Notes under the pieces: model-generated | Database searches by the model: none | Seen by the model: the letters and a program-made list of their open reading frames with translations, nothing else | What the model was told of the DNA's origin: nothing | Assembly: GCF_020131355.1 (NCBI RefSeq) | Contig: NZ_JAHLEL010000006.1 | Span: forward strand, 496,001 to 560,000 | Reading direction: 5' to 3' | DNA length: 64,000 nucleotides | Origin: Pseudonocardia sp. ICBG1293 | GTDB lineage: Bacteria > Actinomycetota > Actinomycetes > Mycobacteriales > Pseudonocardiaceae | Position numbers and translations under genes: made by a program | Shown: piece by piece, positions 43,326 to 51,927 of the stretch | Position numbering within the stretch: position 1 is the stretch's first letter | Layout: each line of letters starts with the position of its first letter

Positions 43326-44528
43326 TCAGTCGGGCCGGTGCCGCCCGGCCAGCACCCCGGCGACGAGCACCACGACCAGCCCGGCGAGCGGGACGACCAG
43401 CAGCCCGACCCGCAGCGACGTCGCGTCGGCGACCAGCCCGACCACCGGCGGCGAGACGAGGAACCCCACCCGCATCAGCCAGGTGACGATCGTCAGCCCG
43501 GTGCCCGGCGCCAGCCCCGGCAGGTGGTCGGCGGCGGTCATCGCGGCCGGGACGAGGGTCGCCACCCCGAACCCGGCGACGCCGAACCCGGCGACGGTGC
43601 CCGGCACCGACGGGAACGCGAGCGCGAGCCCCGCCCCGGCCAGCACCAGCCCGCCACCGGCGCGTGCGACGGCCCGCTGCCCGAACCGGTCGACCATCCG
43701 GTCGCTGACCAGCCGCCCGACGAACTGGCAGCCCTGCAGCGCGACGAAGCCGAGCCCGGCGACCGCCGCCCCCGCCCCGAGGCCCTGCAGGTACACCGCG
43801 GCCCAGGTGGCGCCGGAGTCCTCGACCAGCGTGCCGGAGATCGCGACCAGCCCGAACACGGCGAGCAGCGCCACGGTGCGGGGCGCGAGACCGCTCCACG
43901 GCCTGCGCGGCGGGGCCCCGGCGACCCCGTCGTCGGCCGGGCGGTCGTCGCCGTCGGCGCCGCGCAGCAGCAGCGGGTACACCGCGACCGCGATGATCAC
44001 CGAGAGCAGCGACGACAGACCCAGGTGCACCGGCAGTGCCAGCCCGGCCCCGGCGGCGGCCGCGCCCATCAGCCCACCCACGACCGCGCCGACCGACCAG
44101 AGCGCGTGGAAGCCGTTGAGGATCGACCGCCCGTAGCGGCGCTGCACCCGCAGCCCGTGCGCGTTCTGTGCCACGTCGACGACCGCGTCCGACGCCCCGA
44201 CCAGCAGCATCGCGGTGGCGAACAGTGCCCAGGACGGCGCGAACGCCACCAGCACGACGCCGAGCGCGATCACCGCCATCCCGAACGAGGCGACCTTCGC
44301 CGAGGTGAACCGGGCGATGAGCGGCCCGGCGGTCAACCCGGCCAGCAGCGCCGCGAACGGCATCGCGGCCACCGCCAGCCCGAGCTGGGTGTTGGACAGA
44401 CCCAGGTCGGCCTTGATCTGCGGGAAGCGGGGCAGCAGGTTCGCGTACACCAGGCCGTTGGTGAGGAACACCAGGGCCACCGCCGCCCGGGCCCGTCGTT
44501 CCGTCCGGCCCGCCCCTACCGCCACCAC
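43326..44528 (-). CDS. MFS transporter
   Basis: This 400-residue, 12-helix protein has 'LTNGLVYANLLPRFPQIKAD' at its start and 'AMLLVGASDAVVDVAQNAHG' in the middle, like the fucose/inner-membrane YbjJ-type MFS group. It may import sugars or export toxic compounds. The start is uncertain (GTG 44528 or the next GTG). It has no coupled neighbour. Confidence 0.82.
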   Translation of the reverse strand: MVAVGAGRTERRARAAVALVFLTNGLVYANLLPRFPQIKADLGLSNTQLGLAVAAMPFAALLAGLTAGPLIARFTSAKVASFGMAVIALGVVLVAFAPSWALFATAMLLVGASDAVVDVAQNAHGLRVQRRYGRSILNGFHALWSVGAVVGGLMGAAAAGAGLALPVHLGLSSLLSVIIAVAVYPLLLRGADGDDRPADDGVAGAPPRRPWSGLAPRTVALLAVFGLVAISGTLVEDSGATWAAVYLQGLGAGAAVAGLGFVALQGCQFVGRLVSDRMVDRFGQRAVARAGGGLVLAGAGLALAFPSVPGTVAGFGVAGFGVATLVPAAMTAADHLPGLAPGTGLTIVTWLMRVGFLVSPPVVGLVADATSLRVGLLVVPLAGLVVVLVAGVLAGRHRPD

Positions 44529-44627
44529 CGGCCCATCATGCGGGAGCGGGCGGGCGCCCGCGGGCCGCGGGGTCGGGAGTGGCGTCCCGGCAGGCGCGGC
44601 ACCGCCCGTCCGCCGGCGCGGCCGGGA

Positions 44628-45638
44628 TCACCCTCGCAGCGAGTTGAGCTTCTCCGCGGTGCGCAGTGCCCCGGACACGCCCTTGTAGGCGCTGTTGCGG
44701 GCGCTGTCGCGGACGTTGCGCAGCTGCGCGCGCCGCTCGCGACCCGCGCTGCTCCACGCCAGCAGCGACCGGCCCCACGAGTCCTTCGCGAGCTCCTTCG
44801 CCCCGGCCTCGCGGGCCAGCAGCGCCCAGCGGTCGCCGAAGTCGTCCAGCCCGTCGCGGTAGGCGAACACCGCGGGCCGGACGTAGGCCATGCCCGGGTG
44901 CTGGCGGGTCATCCGCGGCGCGTAGTCGGCGATGACCTTGTCCAGGCACTCGAACCGGCGCTGGCGGTTGGAGCTGATCGAGCCGGTCCGCATCAGCCGC
45001 ATGTCGAGCAGCCAGCGACGGGTGCCCCACATCAGCGGGTAGTTCGAGCCGGCGGCGATCCGCAGCCACATCTCGAAGTCGACCGCGGAGGGCAGCGAGC
45101 AGTCGAAGCCACCGACCTGGTCGAAGCAGGCCCGGCGGATCATCAGCGAGCTGCCGTTGTGCGGCGGGTTGTTCTCGACGAGCTGCTTGTCGATGTCGAC
45201 CTTGCCCGTCGGCTGCCAGCGCAGCGCCACGACCTGGCCGGACTCCAGCATCACGCGGGTGTGGCAGTACGCCATGCCGACCCCGGGCGGGGCGGTGTGC
45301 ATGGTCTCGAGCATGTGCGCCAGGAAGTCGGGGTGCCAGCGGTCGTCGCCGTCGAGGAAGGCCACGAACGGAGCCTCGCTGTCGGCCAGCGCCCGGTTGC
45401 GCGCGGCGCCGGACCCACCGTTCTCGACCTGGATCAGCCGGACCCGCGGGTCGCGCTCGGCGCGCGAGCGGACGACGGCGGCGGTGTCGTCGGTCGACCC
45501 GTCGTCCACGACCAGGTACTCGAACCGCGACTCGGTCTGCGCGAGCACCGAGTCGATGGCCTCACCGATCCACGGACCGACGTTGTAGGCCGGCGTGATC
45601 ACGGTGACCAGGACGTGGGGGTTCCGCACGATCGGCAC
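44628..45638 (-). CDS. Family 2 glycosyltransferase
   Basis: This 336-residue GT-A fold enzyme has N-terminal 'VTVITPAYNVGPWIGEAIDS', nucleotide-sugar site 'VVDDGSTDDT' and a DxD-like 'FLDGDDRWHPDF'. The acceptor region is 'CFDQVGGFDCSLPSAVDFEM'. It likely adds a sugar to a surface polysaccharide or glycolipid. AAGGAG 8 bases upstream marks GTG 45638, although the frame is open further upstream. It is divergent from the TupA-like gene and, with the flippase at 48878, forms a polysaccharide set. Confidence 0.85.
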   Translation of the reverse strand: MPIVRNPHVLVTVITPAYNVGPWIGEAIDSVLAQTESRFEYLVVDDGSTDDTAAVVRSRAERDPRVRLIQVENGGSGAARNRALADSEAPFVAFLDGDDRWHPDFLAHMLETMHTAPPGVGMAYCHTRVMLESGQVVALRWQPTGKVDIDKQLVENNPPHNGSSLMIRRACFDQVGGFDCSLPSAVDFEMWLRIAAGSNYPLMWGTRRWLLDMRLMRTGSISSNRQRRFECLDKVIADYAPRMTRQHPGMAYVRPAVFAYRDGLDDFGDRWALLAREAGAKELAKDSWGRSLLAWSSAGRERRAQLRNVRDSARNSAYKGVSGALRTAEKLNSLRG

Positions 45639-45885
45639 AGTCGGAGCTCCTTCCGGGGCGCGCCCGTCTTCGACGCCGTCGTCCCCGCATTCACCGTAGG
45701 GGGTGACGCAGAGCGTTCGGCACGCCCTCGAACGGGGCTCGTGCTGCGGGCATTCCTCGCGAATGGCAACGAGCGCGGACACCGTTGGTGACGTCGCTGT
45801 GGCGTACGGGGTTGCCTCGCCCCCGGATCCCGCGGTCCGGGGCCGGTGCGCCGGGTGGTGGGACAGGGTCGCTATCGTCCGGAGA

Positions 45886-46776
45886 ATGTCGTTCGACGCA
45901 CGGGTGATGCTGTCCCGACGGCTCCGGTTCCTGCCGCACCGCGCCTTCGCGATGGCCCATCACGCGCTGTTCCAGGGCGAGCTGACGACGTTCCGGCGGC
46001 CACGGACGTGGTCCCAGCTGCTCGCGAAGAAGAACCTCGACGACCAGCCGGAGCTGGTGCACGTCACCGCGGACAAGTACACCGCGCGCGAGCACGTGGC
46101 CGAGCGCATCGGTGCCGAGCACCTCATCCCGCTGATCCAGGTGGTCGAACGCGCCGAGGACCTGGACCTGGACGCCCCCGCGGGCCCCTACGTCGTCAAG
46201 GGCACCCACGGCTGCGACATGACGATCCTGGTGCGCCACCCGGCCGCCGCCGACCACGCGAAGATCCGGTCGACGGTCGCCCGCTGGCTGCGCACCGACT
46301 TCTTCACCCACGGCTGGCGGGAGCGTCCCTACGAGGGCCTCACCCCGCGCGTCGTGGTCGAGGAGATGATCGGCGACGGCACCAAGCCGCCCGCCGACTA
46401 CAAGTTCTTCGTCTTCCACGGCGAGCCCGCGATGGTGGTCATCGACCAGGACCGGTTCGTCGCCCACACCTCGACGATGCTGCACCCGGACTGGGTCCCG
46501 TTCCGGATCTCCGGACGCTTCTCCCAGGCCGACGCCCTGCCGGAGAAGCCCGCGTCCTACGAGCGGATGCTGGAGATCGCCCGCGCGCTGGGCAAGGACT
46601 TCACCTTCGCCCGCGTCGACCTCTACGACGTGGACGGCCACGTCTACTTCGGCGAGATCACGCACAACCCGGGCGGCGGGCTCGTCCGGCTGCGTCCGCG
46701 CGCCTTCGACCGGGCCCTGGGCAACCTGTGGCGCAACGGGACGCCGATCCCGGAGAAGTTCATCCGGCGCTCCTGA
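45886..46776 (+). CDS. TupA-like ATP-grasp protein
   Basis: This 296-residue protein of the ATP-grasp fold carries 'YVVKGTHGCDM' (nucleotide-binding Lys), 'RVVVEEMIGDG' and the metal-binding end 'YFGEITHNPGGGLVRLRP'. TupA-like proteins ligate amino or acid groups onto surface polymers (TupA makes teichuronopeptide). An ATG at 45886 fits the family start; upstream in-frame codons are in the promoter gap. It belongs to the polysaccharide set with the GT2 and flippase genes. The product is unknown. Confidence 0.8.
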   Translation: MSFDARVMLSRRLRFLPHRAFAMAHHALFQGELTTFRRPRTWSQLLAKKNLDDQPELVHVTADKYTAREHVAERIGAEHLIPLIQVVERAEDLDLDAPAGPYVVKGTHGCDMTILVRHPAAADHAKIRSTVARWLRTDFFTHGWRERPYEGLTPRVVVEEMIGDGTKPPADYKFFVFHGEPAMVVIDQDRFVAHTSTMLHPDWVPFRISGRFSQADALPEKPASYERMLEIARALGKDFTFARVDLYDVDGHVYFGEITHNPGGGLVRLRPRAFDRALGNLWRNGTPIPEKFIRRS

Positions 46777-47127
46777 CCGGCCCTCGGGCCCACCCGGCTC
46801 TCGGCCGACCCCGGCACGCGGCTCCACCGGGGCGCACACGCATCGCTCGTGCATCCGGCTGCCTGTGTGTCCGGCGGCCCCGTGCGTCCCGCGGCCTCGT
46901 GCATCCTGGCGGCCTCGTCCATCCGGCGGCCTCGTGCATCGCGTCCGCCGCCCTGTGCGTCCGCCGCCCTGTGCGTCCGGTGGCCCTGTGGGTCCGGCGG
47001 CCCTGTGCATCCGGCGGGCCCGTTCACTCACCGGGCCCTCGCGCGCCCCGGCTCTGCGCGGCCCTCGCCGCCGCACACCGTCCGCCGTGCCGAGGCCCGA
47101 CGACCCCGCCCCCGTTACCTTCTTGAT
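46777..47127. other. Non-coding region before the IS110-type element
   Basis: It consists of GC-rich repeats. The clear part is the degenerate array at 46857-47018; the rest shows no gene in either direction. Confidence 0.6.
46857..47018. repeat. Degenerate tandem repeats of about 17 bp
   Basis: About nine units of the form CCCTGTGCGTCCGGCGG occur; CCCTGTG starts at 46951, 46967, 46984 and 47001. Earlier units use CCTCGTGCAT. Frames across them give only repeated peptides. Confidence 0.65.
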
Positions 47128-47328
47128 CAAGCCCGCTGAGGGCTTGCAGGCCGCCGGCCGCGGTATGACTGACTGCCCCTGTCGCCCGATGATCTGGGGG
47201 GTGTTGTCGCCGTGGCCGGAGGGCGCCAACGACCGCTGATAGAGACCTGACCCGTGTGGTCTGCTCGTAACGTGGCTGCCGGCGCGGGTGCTCGTGGTCG
47301 GCCTGCCGCGACGAGAAGGGAGCGGCGG
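47128..47328 (+). ncRNA. Candidate bridge RNA region of the IS110-type element
   Basis: The left non-coding end starts with a perfect hairpin (CAAGCCC, loop GCTGA, GGGCTTG at 47128-47146) and runs to the recombinase start. IS110-group elements encode in this position a bridge RNA whose loops pair with target and donor DNA. The loops were not assigned here, so this is inference from position. Confidence 0.4.
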
Positions 47329-48561
47329 TTGCCCGATCCTGACCAGCACCCGACCGGGTTCGCGGTGTTCTGCGGCCTGGACGTGGGCAAGTCCGAACAC
47401 CACGCCTGCGCGGTCGACACCAACGGGAAGCGGGTGCACGACAAGGCCCTGCCCAACGACGAATCGGCGCTGCGCACCGTGCTGTCCGGGCTGGCCGAGC
47501 ACGGCGCGGTGCTGATGGTCATCGACCAGCCCGCCTCGATCGGAGCGCTGGCCATCGCCGTCGCTCGTGATCTGGGGATCACGGTGGCCTACCTGCCCGG
47601 GCTGGCGATGCGCCGCATCGCCGACCTGCATCCCGGGCAGGCCAAGACCGACGCCCGCGACGCCCACGTGATCGCCGAGGCCGCCCGGACGATGCCGCAC
47701 ACCCTGCGCCGGGTCGGCACCGACGACGAGACCCTCGCCGAACTCACTGTGCTCGCCGGTTACGACGATGACCTGGCTGGGCAGAGCACCCGGCTGACGA
47801 ACCGGCTGCGCGACGCCCTGCTGCATGTTCATCCCGCCCTGGAACGCCTGCTCGGGCCACGCCTGGACCGCGGTGGCGTGCTCGACCTGCTCGCGGCCGC
47901 GCCCACCCCGCAAGCCCTGCGAGAGCTCGGCGCTGACGGGATCGCCGAGACGATGCGGGCCCGGTCGCCTCGACTGGCCCGCACCCTTCCCGCCCAGATC
48001 CTGACCTCGCTCGACGCCCAGAGCCTGACCGTTCCCGGCACGGCCGCGTTCGCCCGTGTCATCACCGGCGTCGCCGGGCAGCTGCGCCAGGTCCACACCG
48101 AACGCGACCAGCTCGCCGACGAGCTCGAAGCCCGCCTGGAGGCCCACCCTCTTGGACCGGTCCTGACCTCGATGCCCGGACTCGGGGTCAGGACCGCCAT
48201 CAAGATCCTCACCATCGTCGGCGACGGCTCCGGGTTCCCCACCGCCGGGCACCTCGCCGCTTACGCCGGCCTCGCCCCAGTCACCCGCCGCTCCGGCACC
48301 TCGATCAAAGGCGAAACCCGATCCCAGCGCGGCAACCACGCCCTGAAATCCGCGCTGTTCCTGTCCGCATTCGCCGCCCTGGCCGACCCCGCCAGCCGCG
48401 CCTACTACGACCGCAAACGAGCCGCCGGCAAACGACACAACGCCGCCCTGATCTGCCTCGCCCGACGCCGCACCGACGTCATCTACGCCATGCTCCGCGA
48501 CCGCCGCCCCTACAACCCGCCCACGGTCAACAACCCCGATCCAGAACTCGCCGCCGCTTGA
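47329..48561 (+). CDS. IS110-family transposase (DEDD recombinase)
   Basis: This 410-residue protein has an N-terminal RuvC-like domain with Asp in 'FCGLDVGKSEHH' and the later acidic residues in 'GQAKTDARDAHVIAEA'. A C-terminal Tnp_20 domain follows, with 'LTSMPGLGVRTA', 'YAGLAPVTRRSGTSIKGE' and 'QRGNHALKSALFLSAF'. All expected parts are present, so it may be active. AAGGGAG precedes the TTG at 47329. Some base runs are less GC-biased at third positions than in neighbours, fitting recent arrival. Confidence 0.92.
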   Translation: MPDPDQHPTGFAVFCGLDVGKSEHHACAVDTNGKRVHDKALPNDESALRTVLSGLAEHGAVLMVIDQPASIGALAIAVARDLGITVAYLPGLAMRRIADLHPGQAKTDARDAHVIAEAARTMPHTLRRVGTDDETLAELTVLAGYDDDLAGQSTRLTNRLRDALLHVHPALERLLGPRLDRGGVLDLLAAAPTPQALRELGADGIAETMRARSPRLARTLPAQILTSLDAQSLTVPGTAAFARVITGVAGQLRQVHTERDQLADELEARLEAHPLGPVLTSMPGLGVRTAIKILTIVGDGSGFPTAGHLAAYAGLAPVTRRSGTSIKGETRSQRGNHALKSALFLSAFAALADPASRAYYDRKRAAGKRHNAALICLARRRTDVIYAMLRDRRPYNPPTVNNPDPELAAA

Positions 48562-48634
48562 CGAACCCATAGAGACACCCCCCGCAGCCGGGAGCGGCAC
48601 CCCACACACCGGGTCGCCGCACGTCGCCGCGGGT

Positions 48635-48697
48635 CCACACCCCTCGCCCGCGCCCACACCCGTCGCAACGGGTGTGGCCGCCCGCGAAGGGGTGTGG
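48635..48697. terminator. Nested hairpin downstream of the IS element
   Basis: An inner stem, CCACACCCGT with ACGGGTGTGG (loop CGCA, 48654-48677), is nested in an outer stem, CCACACCCC with GGGGTGTGG (48635-48643, 48689-48697). It could terminate transcription from either side. Confidence 0.5.
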
Positions 48698-48806
48698 CGA
48701 CGGCGCGCAGCCGGCCCCGGCCCCGGGGCGGCGCGGTGACCGTCGTCGAGGCGCCACCGGGGCCGAACCGTGCACACATCCCGCGACGACGGCGCCCGCC
48801 GCCGAT

Positions 48807-48862
48807 CGATCAGTACCCGAGCGCTGTCGACGCCTGGTCGGACAGCACTCAGGTACTGATCG
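48807..48862. repeat. 22-bp inverted repeat downstream of the flippase gene
   Basis: Arms 48807-48828 and 48841-48862 (left begins CGATCAGTACC, right ends GGTACTGATCG) match at 20 of 22 positions around a 12-base loop, 16 bases from the flippase stop. It may be a terminator, or a small transposon end or MITE, because it is less GC-rich than its surroundings. Confidence 0.6.
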
Positions 48863-48877
48863 ACAGGGTTGTCGCGG

Positions 48878-50326
48878 TCAGTCGCGGACGCGGGGGAACT
48901 CGTGGGTCCGGTCGTGCGGACCCCCGAGGGGTCGGGGGTCGTGCGGACCCCCGAGGGGGCGGGTGTCGTCGTCCCGGTCGAGCGGGTCCGTGTCGCCGGG
49001 GCCGGCGTCGCCGGGCGGGTGCGGGGGGACCGGCCGGCGCAGCCAGCGCACCACCGAGGGGGCGAACACGATGGCGAGGACCAGCTCGCCCGCGAGCCAC
49101 ATCCAGCCGACGGCGTCCACCCCGAGCGTGGGCGCGAGCAGCGGGATCCCACCCAGCACGATCGCGCAGTGCACCAGCTGCTGCACGGCCAGCGGGAAGG
49201 TGCGGTTCGCCAGCCGGGACTTCGTCATCCACATCGTCACGACGACGCGCGGGAACATCGACACCATCAGCAGCTGCAGCAGGGTCGTGGAGTTCTCCAC
49301 GTACTGCGGACCGTAGAACCACAGCAGTAGCGGGGCGGCCAGCGCGATGATCAGCGAGGCGGGCCACACCAGCAGGCAGATCCGGCGCAGTACCGCGCGG
49401 GCGAACACGTGCGCGTGATCCGGGTTGCGGGAGCCCTCCACGACCAGCGCCGAGGTGATCGCCATGGAGAGCATGCTCATCGCGAGGAAGACGGTCTGGG
49501 CGGGCAGCAGGTAGGCGCTGGCCGCCTGGCTGATCGTCATCACGACCAGCACCGGCAGGAACGACGACATGGCCTGGTTGAACACCTGGCCCAGGTAGTC
49601 GCCGCCCATGTAGCGGGCCAGCGTGGCGCGGTCCGGGGCGCCCGCGTCGTCACGGTCCGCGGTCTCCGCGGTGTGCCGGGGCAGCAACCGTCGGGAGATG
49701 AGCAGGGTGAACGGCACCAGTAGTGCGATGACCGGCGCGCTCCACGAGGTGAACACGCCGTCGGACACCGAGGTGAACGCGACGACCACGAGCAGCCCGA
49801 GCTTGACGACGCCGTAGACGCCGTTCTCCAGCACCACCCACATCGCCGAGCGCAGCCCGGTGAGGACCTGGTCCTGCAGGTTGAAGATCGACCACGCGGC
49901 GGTGGACACGACGAACCACGCGGCGAAACCGGGGGAGACGTGCAGCGGGTCGCCCGGGGCGTAGGCGAGGTGGCAGTAGGTCATGACCGCCGCCGAGCCG
50001 ACGACGGCCATCGCGGCGCTGATCCCGTACGCGAGCCGCACCAGCGAGCGTGAGTCGCGCCCGGCCGTCGGGAGGAAACGGATGAGGGCCTGGCCGAAGT
50101 TGAGCGAGGTCAGGACCGAGATCAGCATCATCAGGTTGACCATGGCGTTGCCACGGCCGACCTCCTCGGTGCTGAACACCCGTGCGGCGAACACCCAGTA
50201 GAGCAACCCGAAGCCGGAGTTGACGACGGTGTTGAGCATCAGGGCGTAGGCGTTGCGGTACAGCGGGTTGCCCATCTCGCGGCGGACCGAGCGGACCCGC
50301 CCGGCGACCAGCTCGCCGACGCTCAT
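48878..50326 (-). CDS. Polysaccharide flippase (MATE/Wzx-like)
   Basis: This 482-residue membrane protein has about 12 helices starting after 'MGNPLYRNAYALMLNTVVN' and a 'ARVFSTEEVGRGNAMVNLM' segment typical of lipopolysaccharide/polysaccharide exporters. It would flip lipid-linked sugar units across the membrane. The hydrophilic tail (from about residue 440) is Pro/Asp-rich with a repeated 'RPLGGPHD'. ATG 50326 is used; GTG 50335 is possible. With the GT2 and ATP-grasp genes it belongs to a surface-polymer set split by the IS110-type element. Confidence 0.85.
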   Translation of the reverse strand: MSVGELVAGRVRSVRREMGNPLYRNAYALMLNTVVNSGFGLLYWVFAARVFSTEEVGRGNAMVNLMMLISVLTSLNFGQALIRFLPTAGRDSRSLVRLAYGISAAMAVVGSAAVMTYCHLAYAPGDPLHVSPGFAAWFVVSTAAWSIFNLQDQVLTGLRSAMWVVLENGVYGVVKLGLLVVVAFTSVSDGVFTSWSAPVIALLVPFTLLISRRLLPRHTAETADRDDAGAPDRATLARYMGGDYLGQVFNQAMSSFLPVLVVMTISQAASAYLLPAQTVFLAMSMLSMAITSALVVEGSRNPDHAHVFARAVLRRICLLVWPASLIIALAAPLLLWFYGPQYVENSTTLLQLLMVSMFPRVVVTMWMTKSRLANRTFPLAVQQLVHCAIVLGGIPLLAPTLGVDAVGWMWLAGELVLAIVFAPSVVRWLRRPVPPHPPGDAGPGDTDPLDRDDDTRPLGGPHDPRPLGGPHDRTHEFPRVRD

Positions 50327-50545
50327 CGCGCACACCGCCGGTCGACGGCGCGCGAGGACCCGCTGAGTTCAGCCACACCTCCACGCTAACCAGGTGTCGA
50401 CCGCCCGGGTGTCCGGGGGAGGGCCTGCGCACGCGGAGCGACCGCCCAGGACGGACACCGTGGACATACACGCCCGGTCGCGGTCTGCAACCCCTGCGCT
50501 ACGGTGCATCCATCTTGGTGACGTCATGAACCGAAGGGGGTCCGC

Positions 50546-51781
50546 GTGCGTATCGCCTGCGCGGGAGGGGGGCCGGCCGGCCTCTACCTGGCCGTCCTCG
50601 CCACGCTCCGATCCGGTGGACGCGACGAGGTCGTCGTGTACGAACGCAACGAGGCGGGACGGACCCACGGGTTCGCCGTCACCTACGGCGAGGACATGCT
50701 CGACGACGCGTTCCGCAACGACCCCGAGGGCGGGGAGGCCCTGCGTCGCGCGTCGCGGCTGTGGAACGCCCAGGAGATCCGGGTGGGCGACCACCGCCCG
50801 GTCCACGTCGGCGGCAAGTACGGCTACGCGATCGCCCGGGTCGACCTGCTCGACGTGCTGGCCCGCCGGGCCGAGCAGCTGGGCGTGAAGATCGAGTACG
50901 GCTCCCCGGTCGAGCGCGACGCCCTCGACGCCGACCTCGTCGTCGCCGCCGACGGCGTCGGCAGCCGGATCCGCACGGCGCGCGCGGAGCACTTCGGGAC
51001 CACCGTCGAGGAGGGCACCAACCCCTACGTCTGGCTCGGCGCCGACAGCGACTCCGACACCTTCGTCTGGGACTTCCAGCCGACCGACGCGGGCTGGATG
51101 TGGATCCACCTGTACCCGTCGTCGAACGGGGTGAGCACCTGCATCGTCGAGTGCGAGCCCGACACCTGGCAGGGGCTGGGCCTCGACCACATGTCCGGGG
51201 CCCAGGCGGTCCGGCTCGTGGAGTCGGTCTTCCACCGCACGCTGGCCGGGCGCCGCCTCATCGAGCCGCTCGGCGGGCTGGGGGACAAGCCCTGGCTGCG
51301 TTTCCGCGAGGTCCGGAACCGGACCTGGCGCGACGGCGACCTGGTGCTGGCCGGCGACGCCGCACACACCACGCACTTCGGCATCGGCTCGGGCACCGTG
51401 CTGGCCATGCAGGACTCGATGGGCCTGGTCGACGCGCTCTACGGCGTCGCGGGCCGGTCCGCGCCGGCCGACCTGACCCGGCTCAACGGGCGCGGGGCCG
51501 CGCTGTCGGCCTACGACGCGCGCCGGCGCGCCCAGATCGGCCCGATCCAGGACGCCGCGCGGCGCAACATGCAGTGGTTCGAGCAGGCCGGGCGCCAGCT
51601 CGAGCAGGTGACCGACCCGGTCGACTTCGCCTGGTCGCTCACCGACCGCCGGGGCGACATGGGGCGCCTCCACCGCACCCTGCACCGGGCCACCCAGGTG
51701 CCCGCGCTGCGCCAGGTGCGGCGCGGTCTGACCACCGCCCGGCGCGTCCGGCGGTCGAACCTGCGCGGTCGGCAGGGCTGA
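50546..51781 (+). CDS. FAD-dependent monooxygenase, first copy
   Basis: This 411-residue flavoprotein has the dinucleotide fold 'AGGGPAGLYLAVLATLRSGG', the 'DG' motif 'VVAADGVGSRIRTA', and the second FAD motif 'VLAGDAAHTTHFGIGSG'. It resembles the N-terminal half of anthraniloyl-CoA (2-aminobenzoyl-CoA) and salicylyl-CoA type monooxygenases, which hydroxylate aromatic CoA thioesters. The specific substrate is inferred at best. GTG 50546 follows GAAGGGGG. A close paralogue follows at 51928; OYE-type partners lie 6-8 kb downstream. Confidence 0.85.
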   Translation: MRIACAGGGPAGLYLAVLATLRSGGRDEVVVYERNEAGRTHGFAVTYGEDMLDDAFRNDPEGGEALRRASRLWNAQEIRVGDHRPVHVGGKYGYAIARVDLLDVLARRAEQLGVKIEYGSPVERDALDADLVVAADGVGSRIRTARAEHFGTTVEEGTNPYVWLGADSDSDTFVWDFQPTDAGWMWIHLYPSSNGVSTCIVECEPDTWQGLGLDHMSGAQAVRLVESVFHRTLAGRRLIEPLGGLGDKPWLRFREVRNRTWRDGDLVLAGDAAHTTHFGIGSGTVLAMQDSMGLVDALYGVAGRSAPADLTRLNGRGAALSAYDARRRAQIGPIQDAARRNMQWFEQAGRQLEQVTDPVDFAWSLTDRRGDMGRLHRTLHRATQVPALRQVRRGLTTARRVRRSNLRGRQG

Positions 51782-51927
51782 GCCCCGGCGCCGAGCCGCT
51801 CGCCGACCGTGGGCGCACCGTCACCGCCGGTGGCCGGACCCCACGGTCGGACCCGGTGTCCGGCCGGGTCCACCGGATTCGTAGGGTCGTTGCGTCGCAG
51901 CTCGATTCCATCCGATGGAGGTCCGGT

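Larger units (their letters stand above)
47128..48576 (+). mobile_element. IS110-family insertion sequence (ends approximate)
   Basis: A full-length IS110-type recombinase gene is flanked by about 200 bases of structured non-coding DNA on its left and little on its right, as in IS110-group elements. ATAGAGAC occurs at 47239-47246 and again at 48569-48576 just after the stop. These elements leave no inverted repeats or long target duplications, so the ends cannot be fixed here. It lies between the ATP-grasp and flippase genes. Confidence 0.75.

Noticed and set aside
45691..49152. Minus-strand open frame of over 1100 codons across the ATP-grasp gene, repeats and transposase
   Set aside because: It crosses several well-supported genes on the other strand and its product is low-complexity Arg/Gly/Ala sequence.
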